Origin: Methylomagnum ishizawai | Lineage (GTDB): Bacteria; Pseudomonadota; Gammaproteobacteria; Methylococcales; Methylococcaceae | Assembly (NCBI RefSeq): GCF_019670005.1 | Contig: NZ_AP019783.1 | Span: forward strand, 2,004,501-2,068,500 | Direction: 5' to 3' | DNA length: 64,000 bases | In this document: positions 8,256 through 17,050 of the stretch, in pieces | How positions within the stretch are numbered: position 1 is the stretch's first letter | Layout of the letters: each line of letters starts with the position of its first letter | Position numbers and translations under genes: made by a program | Notes under the pieces: model-generated | Databases searched by the model: none | The model's input: only the letters and a program-made list of their open reading frames with translations | What the model was told of the DNA's origin: nothing

Positions 8256-9114
8256 AACAGACCAGGCCCATGGAATCAGAGTTATGAGCCAGACCAATCC
8301 AATCCGCGTGATGGCGGTATCCAGTGGCAAAGGGGGCGTTGGCAAGACCAACGTGGCGGTGAACCTGGGCGTGTCGCTCACGGGGATGGGACGCCGGGTC
8401 GTGCTGTTGGATGCCGACCTGGGCCTGGCCAATGTGGACGTGCTGCTTGGGCTCCATGCCAAATATAACCTGTCCCATGTGCTGAGCGGGGAGCGCAGCC
8501 TGGACGAGATCATGGTCGAGGGGCCGGGCGGGCTGAGGATCGTGCCGGCCTCCTCCGGCATCCAGCGCATGTCCGAACTGAACCACGCCGAGCAGGCGGC
8601 GATCATCCACGCCTTCGCCGACCTGAACCAGGACATCGACGTGCTGATGGTCGATACGGCGGCGGGGATCGCCGGCGGCGTGGTGAATTTCGTCCGCGCC
8701 TGCCAGGACGTCCTCCTGGTGGTGGTGGACGAACCCACCTCGCTGACCGACGCCTACGCCTTCATCAAGCTGATGAACCGCGATTACGGCGTGTTCCGCT
8801 TCCATATCCTGACCAATATGGTCCAGGACGTGGTCCACGGCCAAGCCCTGTTCAGCAAGCTGTGCAAAGTGACCGACCGCTATCTGGACGTGGCCCTGCA
8901 TTTCCTGGGGGCCATTCCCCAGGACGAATATCTGCGCCGGGCGGTGCAGAAACAGAATCCGGTGGTCCTGGCCTATCCCAATAGCAAATCCGCCCAGGCC
9001 TTCCGGGCCACGGCCCTGCGCACCGACGCCCTGCCGATCAGCCAGCGCGGCGGCGGCGGTTTGGAATTCTTCGTCGAGCGCATGATCCGCTATAGCAATA
9101 CGGCAACGGTATGA
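8242..9114 (+). CDS. flhG: MinD-like flagellar number regulator FlhG (FleN)
   Basis: FlhG/FleN is the MinD/ParA-type ATPase that limits flagellar number, antagonises FleQ and stimulates FlhF. The Walker A KGGVGKT is at 30-36 and DADLGLANVD follows. I prefer ATG 8242, overlapping the flhF stop, over ATG 8284. The extra 14 residues contain DQAHGIR at 7-13, matching the DQAxxLR FlhF-activating motif at the N-terminus of characterised FlhG proteins. Length is 290 residues. The stop overlaps the fliA start by 4 bases (ATGA), implying translational coupling. Confidence 0.93.
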   Translation: MRIFETDQAHGIRVMSQTNPIRVMAVSSGKGGVGKTNVAVNLGVSLTGMGRRVVLLDADLGLANVDVLLGLHAKYNLSHVLSGERSLDEIMVEGPGGLRIVPASSGIQRMSELNHAEQAAIIHAFADLNQDIDVLMVDTAAGIAGGVVNFVRACQDVLLVVVDEPTSLTDAYAFIKLMNRDYGVFRFHILTNMVQDVVHGQALFSKLCKVTDRYLDVALHFLGAIPQDEYLRRAVQKQNPVVLAYPNSKSAQAFRATALRTDALPISQRGGGGLEFFVERMIRYSNTATV

Positions 9115-9890
9115 ACGGAATAGCTTTGTACGCCCAGGTGCAATCGCCCGGCACCGATGCGTTGGTGGCGCAGAACGCCTTCCTGGTCAAGCGCATCGCC
9201 TACCACCTGATGAGCCGCCTGCCGCCCTCGGTGCAGGTCGAGGACATGATCCAGGCCGGGATGGTGGGGCTCTTGGAAGCCGCCCGCCAGTACGACGCCG
9301 GGCAGGGCGCGACCTTCGAGACCTATGCGGGCATCCGCATCCGGGGCGCGATGTTGGACGAACTGCGGCGCTACGACTGGACCCCGCGTTCGGTGCATCG
9401 CAAGGCCCGCGAGGTGGCCGAGGCCATCCGGCTGATCGAGGCCCGCACCGGGCGCGATGCCCGCGACGCCGAGGTCGCCGAGCAATTGGGTCTCTCGATG
9501 GACAACTACCACGATATCCTGCGCGACGCGCAAAGCTGCCGGGTGTTCAGCATCGAGGAATTGACCGAATCGGGCGATGGCGCCTTGGAGGAATGCGCCG
9601 ATCCCGCCGCTTCGCCACCCGAGGGTTTGGTGCGGGCCGGTTTCGCCGAAGCCTTGGCCGATGCCATTTCCGGCTTGCCCGAGCGGGAGCGTATGGTGGT
9701 GTCGCTGTACTACGAGGAAGAACTGAACCTCAAGGAGATCGGCGAGGTGTTGGGCGTGAGCGAGTCCCGCGTGTGCCAAATCCAGGGCCAGGCCATGTTG
9801 CGCCTGCGGGCGCGGATGCAGGGCTGGCTGGACGCCGAGCGGATGCCTGTGAAGCGGCGCGAGGCCAGGGGGCGGCGGTTGGGGGCTTGA
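9111..9890 (+). CDS. fliA: RNA polymerase sigma-28 factor FliA
   Basis: FliA directs transcription of late flagellar and chemotaxis genes and is held inactive by FlgM until the hook is complete. The 259-residue length is normal. Region 2 (NAFLVKRIAYHLMSRLP through VGLLEAARQYD), region 3 (HRKAREVAEAIR) and the region 4 helix-turn-helix (LNLKEIGEVLGVSESRVCQIQ) are all present. It is coupled to flhG by a 4-base overlap. About 200 bases without a recognisable gene follow before cheY. Confidence 0.96.
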   Translation: MNGIALYAQVQSPGTDALVAQNAFLVKRIAYHLMSRLPPSVQVEDMIQAGMVGLLEAARQYDAGQGATFETYAGIRIRGAMLDELRRYDWTPRSVHRKAREVAEAIRLIEARTGRDARDAEVAEQLGLSMDNYHDILRDAQSCRVFSIEELTESGDGALEECADPAASPPEGLVRAGFAEALADAISGLPERERMVVSLYYEEELNLKEIGEVLGVSESRVCQIQGQAMLRLRARMQGWLDAERMPVKRREARGRRLGA

Positions 9891-10087
9891 GGGGTCTCCG
9901 GTCTCAAGGCTCCGGCCTCCCACCTCCCGCATCAAGCCTCCCAATTGTGTGCTAGCCTCATTGGCATAGATCGAATCCACAACGCCATCCCGACCGATGC
10001 CCACCCAGAGACAAGCTCCCAGGCCCCAGGCCGCCCCCGCCGGGGCGGGAAGCGTCGGCCCGAACCGTCAGACCGAGGTGAAAGACC

Positions 10088-10474
10088 TTGAATAAGAATA
10101 TGAGAATCCTGATCGTGGACGATTTTTCCACTATGCGCAGGATCATCAAGAACCTCCTGCGCGAACTCGGCTTCAACAATACCGTGGAAGCCGACGACGG
10201 GCAGTCCGCCTGGCCCAAGCTCCTGGGCGGCGGCATCGATTTCCTCATCACCGATTGGAACATGCCCGGCATGAACGGCCTGGATTTGCTGCGCATGGTC
10301 CGGGCCGAGCCCAACCTCATGCATATCCCGGTGCTGATGGTGACGGCGGAAGCCAAGCGCGAGCAGATCATCGAAGCCGCCAAGGCCGGGGTGAACGGCT
10401 ATGTCATCAAGCCTTTCACCGCCGCCACCCTCCAGGAAAAGATCGAAAAAATCTTCGAGCGCCTAGACGCTTGA
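10088..10474 (+). CDS. cheY: Chemotaxis response regulator CheY
   Basis: CheY is phosphorylated by CheA and binds FliM to change flagellar rotation. It is a single receiver domain with the acidic pair in [10 protein letters not shown], the phospho-acceptor Asp in [11 protein letters not shown], Thr in VTAEAK and Lys in [14 protein letters not shown] at 10088 is the best start: GAGGTG ends 7 bases upstream, whereas the ATG at 10100 has no RBS at normal spacing. That gives 128 residues instead of 124. It is followed closely by cheZ. Confidence 0.95.
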   Translation: MNKNMRILIVDDFSTMRRIIKNLLRELGFNNTVEADDGQSAWPKLLGGGIDFLITDWNMPGMNGLDLLRMVRAEPNLMHIPVLMVTAEAKREQIIEAAKAGVNGYVIKPFTAATLQEKIEKIFERLDA

Positions 10475-10488
10475 ACGGAAGTTAGCCC

Positions 10489-11241
10489 ATGGCCAAGAAA
10501 AAGAACGCCGCTCCGCTTCCCGCCGACGCCGACCCGCGTATCGCCCAGGCGCTGGCCCTGGTCTCCGCCTTGGAGCGGGGCGACCAGATCGAGGCCGACC
10601 AAATCCTCGACGACATAGGCCGGGTCCGCGAAATGACCTTGTTCCAGGAAGTGGGACGCCTGACCCGTCAACTACACGACACCCTCGCCAGCTTCGCGGT
10701 GGACGACAAACTCGCCCATCTGACCGAGCGCGAAATCCCCGACGCCAAGGAGCGCCTCAACTATGTCATCGCCATGACCGAACAGGCGGCCAACACCACC
10801 CTCAACGCGGTGGAAACCCTGCTGCCCATGGCCGAAGCCCTGGCGGGCCAGGCCGGCGAACTGGGCGGCCAATGGCAGCGCTTCCGCCAGCGGGAAATGC
10901 CGTTCGAGGAATTCAAGCAGCTCAGCCTGGACCTGGCCGAGCATCTCGCGCAGTCCGGGCAGCAATTGGTGGCCATGCAAACCTTGTTGGGCGAAGTCTT
11001 GATGGCCCAGGGTTTCCAAGACCTCACCGGGCAGATCATCCGTCGGGTGATCCAGTTGGTTCAGGAGTTGGAATCCAATTTGGTGGACATGGTGCGCTTG
11101 TCCAGCCGCCGCTATCGCGCGGAAGGCGACGCACCGGAACCCGCCGTTCCCGCCTTGGGTCCTTGCGTGCCGGGGGTCGATGCCAACGCGGTGCATAGCC
11201 AGGACGATGTGGACGGTTTGTTGTCCAGCCTGGGGTTTTAA
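10489..11241 (+). CDS. cheZ: Protein phosphatase CheZ
   Basis: CheZ dephosphorylates CheY-P. The 250-residue protein is mostly a long helical hairpin and contains the active-site block FQDLTGQ, whose final Gln is catalytic. The far C-terminus ends SQDDVDGLLSSLGF, the CheY-docking helix seen in enteric CheZ. That same pattern recurs inside CheA here. cheZ lies 14 bases after cheY. Confidence 0.94.
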   Translation: MAKKKNAAPLPADADPRIAQALALVSALERGDQIEADQILDDIGRVREMTLFQEVGRLTRQLHDTLASFAVDDKLAHLTEREIPDAKERLNYVIAMTEQAANTTLNAVETLLPMAEALAGQAGELGGQWQRFRQREMPFEEFKQLSLDLAEHLAQSGQQLVAMQTLLGEVLMAQGFQDLTGQIIRRVIQLVQELESNLVDMVRLSSRRYRAEGDAPEPAVPALGPCVPGVDANAVHSQDDVDGLLSSLGF

Positions 11242-11253
11242 GGGAAAGCGGCC

Positions 11254-13455
11254 ATGGCCATCGATCTCGACGACGAAATCGTCCAGGATTTCCTGGTGGA
11301 AGCCGGGGAGATATTGGAAAAGCTCAACGGGCAATTGGTCGAGCTGGAAAACACGCCCGACGACTACGATTTGCTCAACGCCATTTTCCGGGGTTTCCAT
11401 ACCATCAAGGGCGGGGCCGGTTTCTTGAACCTGGGCGTCCTGGTCGGGGTGTGCCACCGCGCCGAGGATGTGTTCAACGCCTTGCGCCAGGGCGAGCGGC
11501 GGGTCGATGCGGTTTTGATGGATGTGATCCTCGAAGTCCTCGACGTGGTCAATTCCATCTTCAAATACATCCGCAACGGCAAGGACCCGGAGCCGGTCGA
11601 TCCCGATTTGCTGGACCGGCTGTCGCGTTTGCTGCAACCGCAGGCCGCGCCCGAACCCGCGCCAGCCCCGTCATCGCCGCCCGCGCCAGCCGTTGCCGCT
11701 CGGGTACAAACACCCGAACCCGTGGCGGCCCTTCCGGTCGCCTCCATGCCCAAGCCCAGCAATGTGGTGGAAGCCGATTTGTTCGCCATGCTGGAACCCG
11801 GCATCGTGGGCGAGGTTCCCGCCGCCGAACCGGTGGAACCCGCACCGGCCCAGACCCAGGCCGAACCCGACGAAATCACCGAGGAGGAATTCGAGCGGTT
11901 GTTGGATCAGCTGCATGGGGGGGCGAAGCGGTCCGGCCCGGCGGCTCCGCCCGCGATTCCCGCCGCCGAACCCGCGCTGCCCGTGGGCGATACGATTTCC
12001 GAGGACGAGTTCGAGGCTTTGCTCGATGATTTGCACGGCAAGGGCAAGCATGTCGGCGTTCCCGCGGACGCGCCGTCCCCGCCCCCTGCCCAGCCCGCCG
12101 CCGACCTGATCAGCGAGGACGAATTCGAGGCTTTGCTCGACAACCTGCATGGCAGGGGCCGGCATCTCGGCACCCCCCAAACCGAAGCGGCCAAGCCTTT
12201 GGAACCTCCGCCCGCTTTCCACGAGGCCGCCCACTTCGATCCCGCCAAGACGACGGCCAAGTCCACCGCCTCTCCCACCACCACCGCGGTGGAAACCACG
12301 GTGCGGGTCGATACCCAGCGCCTGGACGAGATCATGAACATGGTGGGCGAGCTGGTGCTGGTGCGGAACCGTTTCCAGACCCTGCGCAGCGCCTTCAACG
12401 ACGATGCCATGACCAAGGCCATCGCCAACCTGGACGTGGTGACTTCGGACCTGCAGCTGTCGGTGATGAAAACCCGGATGCAGCCGATCAAGAAGGTGTT
12501 CGGGCGTTTCCCCAGGGTGGTGCGCGACCTGGCCCGCAGTTTGAACAAGGAAGTCCAGTTGGAACTGCGCGGCGAGGAAACCGACCTCGACAAGAACTTG
12601 GTGGAAGCCCTGGCCGATCCCCTGGTGCATCTGGTGCGCAACGCCGTGGACCACGGCATCGAAACCCCCGAGGAGCGGGTCGCGGCGGGCAAGCCGCGGG
12701 AAGGCCGGGTGGTGCTGATCGCGGCCCAGGAAGGCAACCATATCGAACTCGCCATCGAGGACGATGGCAAGGGCATGGACCCGGAAACCCTGCGCCGCAA
12801 GGTGGTGGAAAAAGGCTTGATGGACCAGGAATCCGCCGCCCGCCTGGACGACCGGGGCTGCTATGAATTGATCTTCATGCCGGGGCTTTCGACCAAGACC
12901 GAGATTTCCGATGTCTCGGGCCGGGGTGTCGGCATGGACGTGGTGAAGACCCGCATCTCCCAGATGAACGGCACGGTGGCGGTGGATTCGGTGCTGGGAC
13001 GGGGGACCCGCATCATCATCAAGCTGCCCTTGACCCTGGCGATCATGCCCACCCTGATGGTCAAGCTCAACCAGCAGCCGTTCGCGCTACCCCTGTCCAG
13101 CGTGGTGGAAATCCTCGACCTCGACCTGTCCAAGACCAACACCGTGGACGGCCAGTTGGTGGCCCTGGTGCGGCAGAAGGTGCTGCCCTTGTTCTATCTC
13201 AAGGATTGGCTGATTCCGGGCTACGATCCCGAGCGCGGCAAAGCCGGCCATGTGGTGGTGGTGATGGCGGGCGGGCGGCATGTCGGCTTCGTGGTCGATC
13301 ATTTGATCGGGCAGGAGGAGGTGGTCATCAAGCCCCTGGGGGCCAAACTGCGCGGCGTACCGGGCATGGCCGGGGCGACCATCACCGGCGACGGCCAGAT
13401 CGCCCTGATCCTGGACGTGCCCGGCCTGATGAAGCGCTACGGGCCGATGCGGTAG
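11254..13455 (+). CDS. cheA: Chemotaxis histidine kinase CheA
   Basis: CheA autophosphorylates and passes phosphate to CheY and CheB in receptor arrays. Domains in order: P1 Hpt with the phospho-acceptor His49 in FHTIKGGAGF; a long Pro/Ala/Glu-rich linker (about 130-350); P3 dimerisation helices (RLDEIMNMVGELVLVRNR); HATPase with HLVRNAVDHGIE and EDDGKGMD; and a C-terminal CheW-like P5. I see no obvious P2 domain. The linker instead has three similar acidic motifs near residues 206-220, 246-260 and 284-298 (pattern I[ST]E[DE]EFExLLDxLHG). Length is 733 residues. Confidence 0.95.
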   Translation: MAIDLDDEIVQDFLVEAGEILEKLNGQLVELENTPDDYDLLNAIFRGFHTIKGGAGFLNLGVLVGVCHRAEDVFNALRQGERRVDAVLMDVILEVLDVVNSIFKYIRNGKDPEPVDPDLLDRLSRLLQPQAAPEPAPAPSSPPAPAVAARVQTPEPVAALPVASMPKPSNVVEADLFAMLEPGIVGEVPAAEPVEPAPAQTQAEPDEITEEEFERLLDQLHGGAKRSGPAAPPAIPAAEPALPVGDTISEDEFEALLDDLHGKGKHVGVPADAPSPPPAQPAADLISEDEFEALLDNLHGRGRHLGTPQTEAAKPLEPPPAFHEAAHFDPAKTTAKSTASPTTTAVETTVRVDTQRLDEIMNMVGELVLVRNRFQTLRSAFNDDAMTKAIANLDVVTSDLQLSVMKTRMQPIKKVFGRFPRVVRDLARSLNKEVQLELRGEETDLDKNLVEALADPLVHLVRNAVDHGIETPEERVAAGKPREGRVVLIAAQEGNHIELAIEDDGKGMDPETLRRKVVEKGLMDQESAARLDDRGCYELIFMPGLSTKTEISDVSGRGVGMDVVKTRISQMNGTVAVDSVLGRGTRIIIKLPLTLAIMPTLMVKLNQQPFALPLSSVVEILDLDLSKTNTVDGQLVALVRQKVLPLFYLKDWLIPGYDPERGKAGHVVVVMAGGRHVGFVVDHLIGQEEVVIKPLGAKLRGVPGMAGATITGDGQIALILDVPGLMKRYGPMR

Positions 13456-13464
13456 GGGGATGGG

Positions 13465-14535
13465 ATGGTTTACCGGGTGCTGGTGGTCGATGATTCCAAT
13501 TTCATGCGCCATCGCCTGACCGAAATCCTCAACGGCGACGACCACCTCGAAGTGGTGGGCAGCGCCGGCAACGGCCTGGACGCCATCCGCATGGCCGCAG
13601 AACTCCAGCCCGATGTGATCACCATGGATGTGGAAATGCCGGTCATGGACGGCATCACGGCGGTGCGCCGGATCATGCGCGAACGGCCCACGCCCATCCT
13701 GATGTTCTCGGTCTCCACCCAGGCCGGCGCCCGCGCCACCCTGGAGGCGCTGGATGCCGGGGCCATGGATTTCATCCCCAAGCAATTGCACGAAATCAGC
13801 GCCGACAAGGAAACCGCCAAGCGGATGCTGTGTGGCCGGGTATTGGAACTGGCCCGGCATCGCGCCAAGGTCCGCGCCTCGCCCCCGCCCCGCCCGACCG
13901 TCCCCCCCGCCCCCCGTCCCAGGCATCCGCCATCCCAGTCCGGCCATGTGCGCGGCGTGAGCCTGATCGCCATCGCCGCCTCTACCGGCGGACCCACCGC
14001 CGTCCAGAAGGTCCTGGCCGCCTTGCCCGCGCAACTGCCGGTGCCGGTGCTGGTGGTGCAGCATATGCCGGGCAATTTCACCGGCAGCTTCGCCGAACGC
14101 TTGAACCAGGTTTGCGCCATCGAGGTCCGCGAGGCCAAGCACGGCGACGAGTTGCGGCCCGGCCTGGCCTTGGTGGCACCGGGCGGCGTGCAGATGGAAC
14201 TGCGCGAACAAGCGGGCCGCAGAACCATCGCCCTCCGCGAGGCCGCCGAGGGTGAATATTTCCGGCCCAGCGCCGATGTCACCTTCGCGTCCCTGGCCGG
14301 TCTGGCGCACAGCCCGCGGGCGCTCGTCATCGTGCTGACCGGCATGGGTTCGGACGGCAGGCAGGGCGCGGCGCGGTTGAAGGCGCGGGGCGCGGCGGTC
14401 TGGGCGCAGGACGAACGGAGCTGCGTGGTCTACGGCATGCCCAAGGCCATCGTCGATGGCCGGCTGGCCGACGCGGTCTACGACCTCGACGACATGGCCG
14501 ATGAATTGGCGCGGGGGCAACCATGGACGGCTTGA
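13465..14535 (+). CDS. cheB: Chemoreceptor methylesterase/deamidase CheB
   Basis: CheB removes methyl groups from chemoreceptors when phosphorylated. The N-terminal receiver has VVDDSNFMR and the acceptor Asp in ITMDVEMPVMDG. After a Pro-rich linker comes the methylesterase domain with the catalytic Ser in AASTGGPTAV, His in QHMPGNFTGSF and Asp in TGMGSDGRQGA. The gene ends inside motC (13-base overlap). cheR is not in the window. Confidence 0.95.
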   Translation: MVYRVLVVDDSNFMRHRLTEILNGDDHLEVVGSAGNGLDAIRMAAELQPDVITMDVEMPVMDGITAVRRIMRERPTPILMFSVSTQAGARATLEALDAGAMDFIPKQLHEISADKETAKRMLCGRVLELARHRAKVRASPPPRPTVPPAPRPRHPPSQSGHVRGVSLIAIAASTGGPTAVQKVLAALPAQLPVPVLVVQHMPGNFTGSFAERLNQVCAIEVREAKHGDELRPGLALVAPGGVQMELREQAGRRTIALREAAEGEYFRPSADVTFASLAGLAHSPRALVIVLTGMGSDGRQGAARLKARGAAVWAQDERSCVVYGMPKAIVDGRLADAVYDLDDMADELARGQPWTA

Positions 14536-15266
14536 CCATCGCCGGCATTTTCCTCGGGGTGGGGGCCGTCGTCTTCGGCAATTTCCTGGAAGGGGGCCAT
14601 ATCGGCTCGCTGCTGAACGGTCCCGCCCTGGTCATCGTGATCGGCGGCACCCTGGGCGCGGTGATGCTGCAAACCCCGCCAGCCGTGTTCGTCTACGCGC
14701 TCAAGATGTTGCGCTGGGTGTTGTTCATGCCGTCCATCGATCCGGGCGAGGAGATCAAGAAGCTGGTGGGCTGGAGTACCCTGGCCCGGCGCGAAGGCTT
14801 GCTCGGCCTCGAGAATTTCATCCCCAACGAGGCCGATTTGTTCTCCCGCAAGGGCTTGCAATTGCTGGTGGACGGCAACGAACCCGAAGTCATCCGCGAT
14901 ACCCTGGAACTGGAACTGGGCGTCAAGCAACAGCGCGACCTGACCGCCGCCAAGGTGTTCGAGGCCATGGGCGGTTATTCGCCCACCATCGGCATCATCG
15001 GCGCGGTGATGGGCTTGATCCATGTCATGCAGAACCTGTCCGAGCCGGCCAAGCTGGGCAGCGGCATCGCCACGGCCTTCGTCGCCACCATCTACGGCGT
15101 GGGGCTGGCGAATTTGTTGTTCATCCCCGTCGCCAACAAGCTCAAGGCGCGGGCCTCGGCGCGGCACCGGGCGCGGGAACTGGTGCTGGAAGGCGTCATC
15201 GCCATCGCCGAGGGCGAGAACCCCCGCAATATCGAATTGAAGCTGACCGGCTTCCTGGATGGGTGA
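14523..15266 (+). CDS. motC: Flagellar stator protein MotC (MotA family)
   Basis: A MotA-family stator subunit of 247 residues with four membrane segments. It forms a proton channel with the MotB-family subunit and pushes on FliG through its cytoplasmic loop. The conserved end of the MotA domain, GGYSPTIGIIGAVMGLIHVM, is present. Position between cheB and a ParA-like gene matches MotC of Pseudomonas, hence the name. It overlaps cheB and is followed 3 bases later by motD. Confidence 0.9.
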   Translation: MDGLTIAGIFLGVGAVVFGNFLEGGHIGSLLNGPALVIVIGGTLGAVMLQTPPAVFVYALKMLRWVLFMPSIDPGEEIKKLVGWSTLARREGLLGLENFIPNEADLFSRKGLQLLVDGNEPEVIRDTLELELGVKQQRDLTAAKVFEAMGGYSPTIGIIGAVMGLIHVMQNLSEPAKLGSGIATAFVATIYGVGLANLLFIPVANKLKARASARHRARELVLEGVIAIAEGENPRNIELKLTGFLDG

Positions 15267-15269
15267 GCC

Positions 15270-16118
15270 ATGGCTAGACGCAAGCGCTCCGAAGACGAGC
15301 ATGAAAACCTGGAACGCTGGTTGGTGTCCTATGCCGATTTCATCACCTTGCTGTTCGCGTTCTTCGTGGTGATGTATTCGATTTCCTCGATTAACGAAGG
15401 CAAATACCGGGTGCTGTCGCGCACCCTGGCCGAGGTGTTCATGGAGGATGGCCGCAAGGTTTCCAGGGCTGGCGAGCCGGTCCAAATCTACGATGGGGAG
15501 CCGGGCGAGTATCTGGTCGGCAGCCCCGAAACCGGCCTGGGCGCGGAATCCCCCGAACCCACCGCCGACGGCGATCCCCAACGGGAACAGGCCCGGCTGG
15601 AAACGGTCGCCGACCGGTTGGAGGCCGTGCTGTCGCCCTATATCCAGGACGATCTGGCGGTCGTCAAGCGCCACGAGTTCTGGCTGGAGGTCGAGATGAA
15701 GAGCGGGTTGTTCTTCCCCAGCGGCAAGGCCGCGCTCGCGCCCGAATCCCTGCCGGTGCTGTATCGCTTGTCGGAAATCTTCCGCGAGATCCCCAATCCC
15801 ATCAACATCGAGGGCCACACCGATAACATGCCCATCAGCACCGCCGAATTCCCCTCCAACTGGGTGCTATCCTCGGCCCGCGCCGCCGCCGTGGTGAACC
15901 AACTGACCCGCAATGGCGTCGACCCGCGCCGCCTCGCCGCCATCGGCTATGGCGAATACCATCCGGTGGCGGAGAACGCCAACGAGGAAGGCCGTTACCG
16001 CAACCGGCGGGTGGTCTTGGTGGTGATGTCGAACGGCGCGGCGCGTTACGGCGCGCCGGCCTTGGACGCGCCGCCGCGATCCGCCGCCCCGCCCGCGCCG
16101 GCAACGGTGAAGCCATGA
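15270..16118 (+). CDS. motD: Flagellar stator protein MotD (MotB family)
   Basis: A MotB-family stator subunit of 282 residues. A single membrane helix carries the ion-binding Asp23 (SYADFITLLFAFFVVMYS), followed by a plug/linker and an OmpA-like peptidoglycan-binding domain (INIEGHTDNMPIS; NRRVVLVVMSN). The C-terminal tail is Ala/Pro-rich. The stop overlaps the next ATG by 4 bases. Ion specificity is probably protons from kinship with MotCD, but this is inferred. Confidence 0.9.
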   Translation: MARRKRSEDEHENLERWLVSYADFITLLFAFFVVMYSISSINEGKYRVLSRTLAEVFMEDGRKVSRAGEPVQIYDGEPGEYLVGSPETGLGAESPEPTADGDPQREQARLETVADRLEAVLSPYIQDDLAVVKRHEFWLEVEMKSGLFFPSGKAALAPESLPVLYRLSEIFREIPNPINIEGHTDNMPISTAEFPSNWVLSSARAAAVVNQLTRNGVDPRRLAAIGYGEYHPVAENANEEGRYRNRRVVLVVMSNGAARYGAPALDAPPRSAAPPAPATVKP

Positions 16119-16918
16119 AGGTCTGGGCGGTTTCCAACCAAAAGGGCGGGGTGGGCAAGACCACCACCGTGGTTTCGCTGGGCGGCTTGCTGGCCGAGCG
16201 CGGCTATCGCGTCCTGTTGGTCGATCTCGATCCGCACGGTTCCTTGACCGGCTATTTCAAGATGAACCCGGACGATATCCAGGGCAGCGTCTACGATTTG
16301 TTCCAGGACGCCCTGGCGCGGCGCAAGCTCGAACTGGACCGCTATGTGCGGCCCAGCGGCGTCGAGGGCTTGTCGGTCCTGCCCGCGTCCTCGGCGCTCT
16401 CGACCATCGAGCGCCAGAACGGGGCCGGGGGCTTGGGGCTGGTGATGGGCAACGCGCTGGCCGGGGTGCGCGGGCGATACGATTTCGCCCTGATCGACAG
16501 CCCGCCCATGCTCGGCGTCCTGATGGTCAACGCCCTGGCCGCCAGCGAGCATTTGTTCGTGCCGGTGCTGTGCGAATTCCTGGCGCTCAAGGGCTTGGAG
16601 CGGATGCTGCACACCCTGGCCATGATCGGCAAATCGCGCCGGGTGGCGCTGCGCTTCACCATCGTGCCGACCATGTTCGACCGCCGTACCCGCGCCGCCC
16701 TGCAAACCCTGGAGGTCATCCGCCAGCGTTTCGGCGACCAGTCCTGGCGCTCGGAAATCCCGGTCGATACCCGCATCCGCGAGGCCAGCCAGATAGGACA
16801 GCCGGTATCCCGCTTCGCGCCCGGCACCAAGGCCGCCGCCGCCTATGCCGAATTGCTGGAGGACGCCCTGAGCGGCGGCTTGACGCAACAACGGTCCGGG
16901 GCGCTGGCCCATGGTTAA
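16115..16918 (+). CDS. parC: ParA-like ATPase ParC, polar positioning of chemotaxis arrays
   Basis: A 267-residue ParA/Soj-type ATPase with Walker A KGGVGKTT at 10-17, DLDPHGSLT and the Walker B-like LIDSPPMLG. In Vibrio and Pseudomonas the ParA homologue at this spot (ParC) localises chemotaxis arrays to the pole and ensures their inheritance. It is translationally coupled to motD. The usual next gene, parP (a CheW-like adaptor), is missing; cheW follows after a repeat-bearing gap. Confidence 0.88.
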   Translation: MKVWAVSNQKGGVGKTTTVVSLGGLLAERGYRVLLVDLDPHGSLTGYFKMNPDDIQGSVYDLFQDALARRKLELDRYVRPSGVEGLSVLPASSALSTIERQNGAGGLGLVMGNALAGVRGRYDFALIDSPPMLGVLMVNALAASEHLFVPVLCEFLALKGLERMLHTLAMIGKSRRVALRFTIVPTMFDRRTRAALQTLEVIRQRFGDQSWRSEIPVDTRIREASQIGQPVSRFAPGTKAAAAYAELLEDALSGGLTQQRSGALAHG

Positions 16919-16950
16919 CCGGCCAAGTTCCGGTTCCGGGCCAAGCCGGG

Positions 16951-17000
16951 GTCCAAAGCTCGCTTTGGCATGGAGTCCGGCCGCCCAAAGCAAACTTGGG
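16951..17000. repeat. Dispersed palindromic element, copy B
   Basis: CCAAAGC-tc-GCTTTGG (16953-16968) is followed by the degenerate dyad CCCAA-agcaaac-TTGGG (16984-17000). The first palindrome shares GTCCAAAGC-N2-GCTTTGG with copy A at 3244-3295. It lies between parC and cheW. Confidence 0.65.
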
Positions 17001-17050
17001 ATTCCAGGGTTGGTCTGAATCCCACCAAACCCAATCACAACGAGGCCACC

